A stretch of DNA of 64,000 bases from Cepaea nemoralis (lineage: Eukaryota; Mollusca; Gastropoda; Stylommatophora; Helicidae). This document shows, piece by piece, positions 55,515 through 64,000 of the stretch (positions within the stretch are counted from its first letter, which is position 1; the number at the start of each line of letters is the position of its first letter). Location of the stretch: the NCBI GenBank assembly GCA_014155875.1, contig JACEFZ010018349.1, positions 1 through 64,000 of the forward strand, read 5' to 3'. The notes below the pieces were generated by a model that saw only the letters and a list, made by a program, of their open reading frames with translations, searched no databases and was not told the origin of the DNA. Made by a program: the position numbers and the translations under genes.

Positions 55515-58500
55515 TTAGTTCACTAAGCGGTCCATAAAGTTTATCTTCCACTGTCGTCTCTCTAGCCAGAAGGTTTGCCTAGATATGTTGTATTTTGGGC
55601 AGTCTTGGAGTGTGTGCTCTGCTGTCTGCGACGCCAATCCACACGTGCACATGGCTGTTTCACCAATCATGAATTGTGTATACATGTGGTTGCGCAATCA
55701 ATTGTGTTATGTTCTGAGGCGCAGAATAATGGCTTCTTCTGGTCTGTCCATAACGTGGTAGTCATTTTGAGAAGGTTTTGATGGCTTTCTGACTGATTTG
55801 ATAATTCTTTTGTTTTGGTGGTATGTAACGGGCACATCAGGCTGTTCTTCTTTTCCTTCTTCCTTAGCCATTCGATCAGCTCTGTCGTTTCCGGGTACTC
55901 CACAGTGGGATGGTATCCACTGTATGGTGACCTTATACTGACAGCTAAGTTCAGAAGGTAGTGTCCTTAGTACTGGCAATTTCCCAGACAGGAGCGCCTC
56001 GAGTACTGATTTTGCATCTGTCTATGGCACCACAGGTTGTGTACCACGGCTGGTATTTAGTAATTTCTCTGTTGATATCTTAATTGCTGTCACGAAAACC
56101 CCTGAAGTTAACGATCAGATGATACAAATACCAGAGACAGTCTGATTCACAGATGCAAGTTGTTTGTTACTAGCGTCGGTGAGATCAGCCGTCCTTGAGA
56201 ATTCCCTGGGAGACGGAAAATATGACGAGGCTATTTTGCCGACTCGCAGGATAAAAGAGAGACGGGTGCTGTAGTTGAGATAAGGGAGACAATAATTCTT
56301 GTGATGTTAGGGAAATTGATAGTCTGCCCTTGGGACCATCTGGTGTTGACATCAAAGGACGTCACTAGAACAATCCAAGACTGTTTGAAAAACCTAACCT
56401 GTTGCAGCGATTGTAAACAAGAGAGTTGGCCTAGACGGACGGTGTTTCGCTAGCTCTGTATGAATTTGAAAAGCATCTACCGTGTTCGGGATTAATTAAA
56501 TTTAATATACACGTGCCTGTTATGGCAAAATGTAGATGTGATTCAGGAGTAAAGCAGTGTTACATAAGGTACTCCATAGATTGTATTTAGGTATAATTAA
56601 TGTATGATTGACTGGTGATAGTTAGAGTTTAGGACTTCAACGTAGTGTGTTGCGTTGTGGTTAGGCAGTAAAAGAGTGCCGGCGACTGTAGGCAACTGCA
56701 TTGTAAAAACTAGCTAGGGTGATATGGTAATTGGCTCTGCTAGTTGAGAATAAGGTAGTGAGGTGATAATTAGTTCTGCTAGTGAGAATAGTGTAGTAGG
56801 GTGATATTTGGAGAGATTGAGGATGGGTTGGGAGATAGGGGAAATGTCCAATGGTAGGATCTTCTAGTGGGGTGGCTACTGGGGTTCTGCGCTCTATCTA
56901 TTGGTTTTTCCTTGTCTTATCCTAATTCGGACCAAGGTGATGAGCTCCTCTGCTCCATGGTAGAGTTTAGTTCGCTGATAAATATCTGAGCGAGGCCGTA
57001 GGCCTACACTCAGCTGGTAAGGTCAGTGACTAGTGCTCTCACCAGGTGTGATATTTCTCTAACAGGTTCCCCGCCAATTACGAGGAAGCTCGACACTGGT
57101 TTTGATGAAGTTCTACTCCGGTTAGGAAGAACACGAGATGAACAGTCAATGTTTTAATAAGATGAATAACTTCAGAGAAGAAAGTTTATACAATAGTGTT
57201 TATGCTGGGCCCATGATCAGGAGGGTCCACCAGAACATGGCTCAGTTGAGCAAAACTATATAAACGATTCCTGTGTGATAGGGTTCACCTTGGATGGGTG
57301 ATGTTCGTTTTTACACCACATATCAAATGAACACTAGGGATTAAAAAGGAACACTAAACGTAGCATTCACATGGAGTTGTAGATTCCAGTGGAATATTAC
57401 AAGGGACATTGTGTTTGTGATAATCTAGCCAATAGATAGAATCAAAGGTGTTACCAATAACAGTTATACCTATTTTCACAGTACAGGGATTCGTACATTT
57501 AAGAACTATAGGGACTTATAGTATGCAGTGTGTAACCGATCTATGATCAGTGTTAAACTATAGACTGTATCTATTTCGGATGATGATGTATATGGATTAC
57601 CAAGTAGCTACCAGAGAAAGTCAGCGACTGGCAGGAGACACGCATTGCTCGGTGAGGTCTTTATGTGCTGAACTAACGTGTGGTGTAACCTTGCTAGGAT
57701 GATCTGACTTGGCTCCTAATCTGCTGGTCCGATTCTACACACATTATAATATACGACACACATTCTTCGCATACACTTCTCACATACATTACACTTTTAT
57801 TTTTATAAATTAATTGTTATTAATTTTTAGAAGCTAGAGTTGTTGAGTATATTGTGTTGGGGAAGAATGAGAGGGGACATGATCCAGTGATAGAGAGAGA
57901 GAGAAAGAGGTGTCCATAAACTGAGGGAGTGTGGTGGACGGAATCTAGTGGATTCTCCAGGATAATGATAGGGGGTTAAAATGTAATGTGGGTGTTGATT
58001 CCCCTCACTCCAGGGACGACACTAAAGGTAATCCACGACAATTGCCTCAATTTCAGCACCATATTTATGGCAGTACTTTCCTGTTGGTACTCTGGCCGTG
58101 TCTTTAGTATCATGTGGGTATTCTATGTACACTCCCGCTCCTCCATTTCAAACAGCATTTTGTGCTGACCCATCTGTGTAGACTCAGATCCAAAGGTCAT
58201 GTGGGTATTCTTCATCAAGGAAGCTGAGAGTGGCTGTTCTGCGCTGTACACTGTTCTGTTCTTCCTTGTCAAATACTCCTCTCACTTTTTTCTGGATTTA
58301 TAGTGATAGTCTATTTTCATCTTTCCATGGAGTTCGTTCTGGAATAGTTTTCAGTGAAATACCAACTGTGTGCAGATCGGTGGTTTCTCTGCAGAGTCGT
58401 TTGGCCTGGTGGATAAAACTGCTACTTTTCAACCGCCCCATAGCCAAGTTTTCAAATCGGTTCTTCATAGGGTGGCATGGCAAGCTGAGAAACATTTCTA

Positions 58501-59330
58501 CTTGTATTAGCGTTTTCGTATCTCTGCGCTCTCCCAGTTCTTGTGTCCTCCCCAACTTCTCCATCTCCACTATAGGGGTTGATCTCATCCCTCCTGTGGT
58601 GACTCTAAGTGCTTTATTTTGCACCTTGTCCAGCTCTTGTAGTGTGGTTTTTTATGCTGAACACCACACAGTTGATCCGTTTTCCAGGTGTGATCGTATG
58701 CTCTGTTGATAAACTTTGCTAAGTATTTTCCCACTGGCTCCCCATGTGGTCCACTTAGTTTTCTCAGGGTGGCTTTTTTCCTTCTGGCTTTTGCTACTGC
58801 TTTGTTGATGTGCTTTTTCCATGTCAGCTTGTCATCAAATGTTACTCCAAGACATGTTGGTTCTTTATCTTCTCTTAGGAGTGTTCCGTTTATCTGGATG
58901 ATCCCTGTCTTTTGTTTTGGATAGAGGGTAAATAGAGTGGCGCTGCACTTGTCAGTGTTTATGCTGACACACCATCTATTTGCTCATGCAACAAATGAAT
59001 CTACAGCTCTTTGTAGCAATCTGGTGGAAACTGATGCATGTTCATTTGTGCTCCATAGAACCAGGTCATCAGCGTACATTGCTGCTTTAATTCCATGCGG
59101 TAGATTAGCAACAAGATCATTGATGAAGATTATAAAAAGTGTGGGGGACAGGACTCCGCCCTGGCAACACCGTGAAGCAGTAGTAATTTCATGCTCTTGA
59201 TTCTGTCTATCTGTTCTCGGGCTTTTCCGTTGTGCAAATATGCTTTTACCAAGTTTCTCAATTTTTCTTCCTCATTCAATTTTACTAGCCTTGTGACCAA
59301 CATTGAGTTTCAGGATAACATCCTATGTCC
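55515..59330 (-). pseudogene. Jockey-like LINE ORF2 with RNase H, split by a solo LTR
   Basis: Reading right to left: decayed RT with GGVLSPTLFIIFINDL near 59160-59120, YADDLVLWS with an intact YADD (59065-59076), FDDKLTWKKHINKAV, LRVTTGGMRSTPI and a thumb with frameshifts. RNase H starts at about 58175 (YTDGSA) and reaches AEIEA at 58041, then continues left of the solo LTR with IKISTE at 56082, TDAKSVLEALLSG near 56015, WIPSHCGVPGNDRADRMAK near 55890 and the zinc tail MCTCGLASQTAEHTLQDCP. Removing 56088-58040 with one ATTGC restores GAEIEAIKISTEK in frame. Several stops elsewhere make it dead. N-terminal endonuclease absent. Confidence 0.8.
56088..58040. mobile_element. Solo LTR, 1953 bp
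   Basis: Begins TGTCACGAAAACCCC and ends CCACGACA, with a 5-bp target duplication ATTGC (56083-56087, 58041-58045). No ORF of note. Both the ends and the duplication mark it as an LTR left after recombination of an LTR retrotransposon. The start resembles the Gmr1-like LTR starts at 59474 (TGTGACGAAAC) and 42556 (TGTGGCGAAAC). Confidence 0.85.
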
Positions 59331-59473
59331 GTTCTAAATCCCACGTTGCTTCCCAAAGTTTAGTTTCCCGAGTCTCTGCCAACAAGCCACCCATGGATAC
59401 GCTCTGAAGCCTGGGTGTTCTGTTTCACCGCGCATTCACTGGTAAGGGGCAGAATTAAGCAAAACAGAAGTAC

Positions 59474-62400
59474 TGTGACGAAACGACTGCAGATAGTCTG
59501 GTCTCAGAGTTGTATCCCTTTGATGGGATGGTGAAGGGTTAGTCTCCCTGGAATTAGTAACAGTAAATAGGGGGTTTCCCCTCGAAAGTAGTGCGTGACG
59601 TCACGATTCTGGTTATTTCTAGAGAAATCTAGAATGTCCCCCAGTAAGTGCGTACGTGGTCAAGATCACGCTAGACTCACAATTGCCTCATGGAACACGG
59701 GATGGTGGAACAATCCGTGACGCAGGACTTCTCCGTGGCTCATGGAATTCACTCGGCCCGTGAAGGCATTGTGACGACGCCCTTAGCTGGTCGTGATCAG
59801 TCGCCAGTCGGACCTCAGCGTAGAAAGATCGCAGAAATGTGCTGCTGAAATTTGATGTCAGTGTTCGCAGCCAGAGCGGGACATCAGCAGACAAGATTGT
59901 GATTTCGGAATCACAGGTCAGTTGAATACTTTGTCTATTGTTTAACTGTTGTCCTTATACCGCGCCTACCTTCCCGAGAGAATTGTTCGCCGCCCGGAAT
60001 CGTCTTCGCGAAGCGTATAAATTGTACCGCCCGCCGTCTGCATTTTTAATTAGCGATTATCGATCGGCTAGGTAATGTGTTGACAGATGGGGCCAGCAAT
60101 GCAGAACAGCTGGGAGTGTGTATACACAATATGCCGGAACGTGGGTTCTTTCTAGTACTGGCGTAAAACCTTTGTTTGTAGATTGATAGAATTATAAACT
60201 GTTTGTTTACAAATGATTTGCATGGTTAGTGATATGTATGATATTATCACTGCTTTGTGCAAGGAAGATTCCGGTACTTTACCAAGTGTGTAGCAGTGAC
60301 TTGTTTGGTTTAGTAATTACACACGCAAGGCAGGTTGTTTGTCATTCATTACAAAGAAATGCTAGATGCTGTTAATAATGATAAGTTAGGGCTTGTTATT
60401 ATTATAGATGTATAATTTGCTTCGTTAGATTAGGATTGTAACTTAGATGTTAGATCAGTGGTGGTGATTATTCTTGGAATCAAGGTGTGATTCATGGGAA
60501 AGATAGGCAGGTAAGTATGTGCGGTGTAATGGTACCAGTGGTATTCCACGTAGGAAGAATGGTGTTACATTTATTTGATAACAGTTGATAGGAAGTATTT
60601 ATGAGACCTATTGTCACTGCTTGTTTACATGTCCGTCCGCTAGAGTGATCGTGCGTGTTCAATCTTGCGTATGTCTAGTCAACCGACTGGGAAGTAGGCC
60701 GGTCCGCCCGACCCGTTAGGTTGCAGGTCTGACCCAAAGCGAACGTGCTTAGCCGATGGTTGAACATACCCGACCGAGAGTGATGCGGCCCTCTGTAATT
60801 CGAGGCCGTTGCGTCTAGGTAGAACCAAGATAGGAACTGAACTGGGTCTGTCTCTATTATTCTACTCTTCCAGAAACCTGACTCTGTTCATGGAGTACTT
60901 GAGGTACTGCCGTGAAGTAGGAGTAGTATGTTAGGGGAATGAACCCCCAAAAATGAGGAGCTGAGAGTTGGTAGAGGAGAGGCTGGAGGCCTTGCTACAT
61001 TGGATGACGTGACCTAAGTCGTCACGGGACAAGATGCACGGGACCCACAGTAGCTGTGGGAAAGTGTATTGGTGGATGGCCACCAAAGCTGTGCTCGACC
61101 GGCACAGAGATGACCGACCAGAATGGAAGGTCAGTTAATCAAGGGCAACTCAGGTTCTGGGACAGGGATCCCAGGACGGAGCGATGGCTGTGATATGAGT
61201 TTGTTATTTAAGTTTAACAATTCATGAGTTATCCTTAGTTAATACTATAGTAATGAATTATAAGGAGTATAATTTATTATGGTCATATAGTTATTAATGT
61301 GTGTAGTTGATCAATCCATGGGTGAAAGGATTGGTTAATTGGTGAGTATGTGTGGAAGGAGGATTTGTCCGGCTGGGCACCTCCTAGATAAAGTAATCAC
61401 TACACTGAAAGGGAAGTAGGTGTATTTGTTGATTGATGATGGAAGATGAAACAGGAGTGGACTAGCACCAGGCCAAGGATGCTTTGACAGAGTCATACAG
61501 TTGACTCTGGTGCTAGGGGGCTATAGGTAGCCCAGACGAGTTACTTGAATATGTACAGGTGTACTATTGCTTTCTCTTACATCATCATGCCTATACATTA
61601 TAGTTAAGAGTGGATCTATGATGTGATGATCTCATACATATATCTTTATTGTGTTATGTATAACTGAGAGGCAGGTGTAATGGTGGAGATGCAGTTAGTT
61701 CTTGTTGTAGTTGAGTACTCACACCACCCCCTCCGTGTTTCAGGATTTGTTATTGCTATACCTAAGGAGATTCCAGAGTTTAACCATGAGCTCTAAGGGA
61801 CCGGCTCATTCCAGTGCCGATCAAGATGATGGTTAAGGCATTACTGGGAGCGGTCATCGGAATCTGCCGAGATCAACGATTGAAAAGTCTGAGTACCGAA
61901 TAAGTCGGTAGGTCTATGCTATGACCGCCGCAGAGAGTCCGACGAGTGTCAACAGATCCCGATAGGATCCAAGACTGAAACGTCTGTTGATTCTAGCCAG
62001 TGAAGCACTGGTGGAATTCGAACTCAGTGAGAACCTTGATGATTGCAAGGTAGTGAATTTCAAAGTTGATAGAAGTGATCTCTGTTACCAGTCACCATGG
62101 CCTGTTTGTTATGCTTCCGGCCCGGCTGGGTCGTCATGGGACACCTTGTATATTATCATGCTTAAGTGGTGTGTACCTACAATGGTTTACCTTAGTGAAG
62201 CCGAAACTTGGTCCAGTGACCTAAGACATTGATTTACTTATTGGTGTAAACACCGGAGTGACATGCTTGATAGGGTAGGGATCTACCCCATTCCGAGGTG
62301 TTGAACATTGACAGTGTAGGTTAGGATGTGATTGATACCCATCGACCAGGGTAGTTACTTGTGAATTTGTGAAGATCTATTATTCCAAGGGACATGGGAA

Positions 62401-63158
62401 TAGGTGAAGTGTTGTATTCACCTGTTAGACTTTGCAAGTGACATTGTGTTTATGTGGAGCGAACGCTCATGTTATAGGTGACTTATCAGTGTGTATGTCA
62501 CTTACGAGACAGAAGAGCAACCAGGCTCTTGAACATTAGGGTACGGTGCTACACGTACTTGTCTGCAGTTGGGAGACAGCTAGTATTCTAGGGTCGGCCC
62601 AGACTTCATCCGTAGAGTGTGACGGTGATATAGTACGACATCAAGGGAGGATCCTTGATCACCAGTGCAGTGTCGGTCAGGCAGTGGTACTACGCTTGAT
62701 CAGCCCGAGAGTTGGATCACTGAAGGAAGAGGGAACTTTGGAGAGGCATCAGACCTTGGAGTTCCTGTCCACTGGATGTTCCTGGGTGAGTCGTAACCAC
62801 GACAGGACGACCGCACGAACTATAGTCACAGTCTCTATGATGAAGAAGAATCATCTGTAGATCTGCTCTTGTACATATTGTCTTATAGTCCGGCTTTCAG
62901 CCATCCTTCTCTGTGTTGCAGTTGACGTAGTTATGAATTAAATTTTGTTCTGTTAGCTATGACTTTGTGCAGTGGTATGACTTGTGTTTTGTCCGAGCCC
63001 CCTTGGGGTAGGAAACCCTAGGTAGGGGAGGGGAGGTTCAGCTGTCCCGGCTTGTGTGGGGCCTGGTAGATGTGAAGTGCTAGTGAGGTGGTTGGAGCAA
63101 AGGCTGGGGATATTATCTATAGTAGCAAACCAGTCCAAGCCCCGGCGGTCTTGTTACA
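59474..63158 (+). repeat. 5' LTR of a second Gmr1-like element
   Basis: Starts TGTGACGAAACG and ends GTCTTGTTACA, seven bases before the primer site, giving 3685 bp. The end TTGTTACA is identical to that of the complete element. The 5' boundary is inferred from similarity because the matching 3' LTR lies outside the window. No ORF of note; TATAAAT at 60016-60022 is a candidate promoter. Confidence 0.7.
60016..60022 (+). promoter_or_regulatory. Candidate TATA box in LTR
   Basis: TATAAAT in a GC-richer context about 540 bp into the LTR. Sequence prediction only. Confidence 0.35.
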
Positions 63159-63165
63159 GATAGAG

Positions 63166-63183
63166 TGGGGGCTCGTCCGGGAT
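63166..63183 (+). promoter_or_regulatory. Primer binding site, tRNA-Pro
   Basis: TGGGGGCTCGTCCGGGAT, the 18-base complement of the tRNA-Pro 3' end as used by several retroelements. It is seven bases downstream of the LTR. Confidence 0.93.
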
Positions 63184-63400
63184 CTTCTCTTTGTTCTGAC
63201 ATCTCGTAGGAATAGGTTATAGTGTCATCTGTCCTATACCTATTGTCTACTTGACGAGTAGGGCTACTGATACCTTTCTCTTCGACGTGGACAGACATTA
63301 GTTAACTTAGTATAGATTGTTAGTTACATTGTTGGTTATAGTATAGTTAGCATTGTAATTGGGTATTGCATATCTATATTAGGACTAAGTTACACTAAGC

Positions 63401-64000
63401 ATGGCTACTCGTACTTTAGATCTAGCTAAGGTGCGGGCATCTGCAACTGAGATGGGATTGGAAGGTGAGGCATTCAAAGCCTATGTACTGGAAGTAGAGA
63501 GAGACTTCAGAGCAGAAGAGAGGGAGCGAAGAAAGTCAGAAGCTGAGCTTGAAGCTCGAAAGCTAGCTCTTGAAGAGCAAAAGTTGGTGGCAGACCAACA
63601 GTCACAGAAACTTGCAGCTGACCTAGAGTCTAAGAAATTAGACGCTAGGAAACTGGAAATGGAACATGAGTTCCGTATGAAGCAACTTGAGGTAGAGGCT
63701 AAATCTGTTGGTGAAACTGAGGGAGCAGTAGGTGGAGCAGCTTTACCTAGCTCATCAGCAGCCAGCAGACCAGCTTACCATGCTATGAAATGGCCGTTTC
63801 CACCATTTGAACCTGACCAAGAGAAGATAGATCAATTCTTGGAGAAGTTCGAGGCGATGTGTAAAGCTATGGGCTTAGAGCCTGAGCGTTGGAACTTAAA
63901 GCTTTCACAAGGACTCCGTGGCACCGCATACAAAGTGTATGCGCGTCTTCCCCCAGGGATGGAAAATGATTATCCAACCCTGAAATCGGCTCTTTTGAAA
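63401..64000 (+). CDS. gag-pol: Gag start of a second Gmr1-like element (cut by window end)
   Basis: 200 codons open to the window edge. The ATG lies 217 bp after the primer site, almost the same spacing as in the complete element. The N-terminal 25-110 is a charged coiled coil with repeated KLxx/EAxK words, matching the position of the coiled coil in the other Gag. Then GGAALPSS, AMKWPFPPFEPDQEKIDQFL and WNLKLSQGLRGTAYKVYARL align closely with the complete element (AMKFPLLPFDEHKEKIDQYL, LSQGLRGTAYEVYSRL). No stop so far. The Pol order cannot be seen here. It lies in the same orientation as the CR1-like LINE and opposite to the complete Gmr1-like element. Confidence 0.88.
   Translation, partial: MATRTLDLAKVRASATEMGLEGEAFKAYVLEVERDFRAEERERRKSEAELEARKLALEEQKLVADQQSQKLAADLESKKLDARKLEMEHEFRMKQLEVEAKSVGETEGAVGGAALPSSSAASRPAYHAMKWPFPPFEPDQEKIDQFLEKFEAMCKAMGLEPERWNLKLSQGLRGTAYKVYARLPPGMENDYPTLKSALLK

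Noticed and set aside
59474..63158. Small ORFs of 60-104 codons as genes in the long LTR
   Set aside because: No conserved motifs, and random stop spacing explains them.

Overview
This window looks like intergenic, transposon-packed chromosomal DNA from an animal, probably a marine invertebrate. Every recognisable protein is a transposable-element protein: non-LTR retrotransposons (LINEs), Ty3/gypsy LTR elements, hAT and IS630/Tc1/mariner-type DNA transposons. tRNA-derived SINEs, long (TA)n, (CA)n, (ATT)n, (GAT)n and (GTT)n tracts and several minisatellites fill the rest. No host exon, rRNA, functional tRNA, bacterial operon or CRISPR array was found. A mollusc-like host is a guess from the LINE types, not something the sequence proves.

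0-14.4 kb: a broken LINE endonuclease (minus strand), LINE 3' ends followed by (TA)n, and a deep nest. A LINE reverse transcriptase (2215-8404) is split at a TA dinucleotide by a 5.27-kb DDE transposon (2564-7835), which was itself hit by a SINE (3258-3506), a hAT MITE (3589-3968) and an RNase H-bearing LINE fragment (4277-5252). From 9263 a minus-strand LINE (copy A) carries a 1.65-kb non-coding retro-insertion and a SINE.

14.4-24.3 kb: a Tx1/L1-like LINE sits in a field of dispersed modules, including a 267-bp tandem array. Then come a second RNase H LINE and a minus-strand LINE ORF1 with zinc knuckles.

24.3-33.6 kb: copy B of the LINE+SINE block has its own 2.0-kb hAT insertion and a seven-copy 27-bp expansion. 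Next is a LINE ORF1 split by a 3.9-kb insertion with TGTGG...CCACA ends and a 5-bp target duplication.

33.6-42.6 kb: a complete, recently inserted LTR retrotransposon on the minus strand. It has 2170-bp LTRs differing at roughly eleven places, a tRNA-Pro-type primer site and one intact 1456-codon Gag-Pol. Its order is Gag-protease-integrase-RT-RNase H, so integrase precedes RT. That is the Gmr1-type arrangement, unusual for Ty3/gypsy. It has no target duplication and lies between two unrelated LINEs.

42.6-49.4 kb: an RLE-type LINE tail, minisatellites (29/58 bp, and a 39-bp unit in about 33 copies), a SINE with a perfect 13-bp target duplication, and long microsatellites.

49.4-64 kb: a near full-length CR1/L2-like LINE whose intact ORF1 has an SGNH esterase domain. 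It is followed by a minus-strand RNase H LINE split by a 1953-bp solo LTR with a 5-bp duplication, and by the start of a second Gmr1-like element (long LTR, exact tRNA-Pro primer site, Gag running off the window end).

Much of the layout can be read as a stratigraphy: for most insertions the target duplication is visible, and in three cases removing the insert restores the interrupted reading frame.
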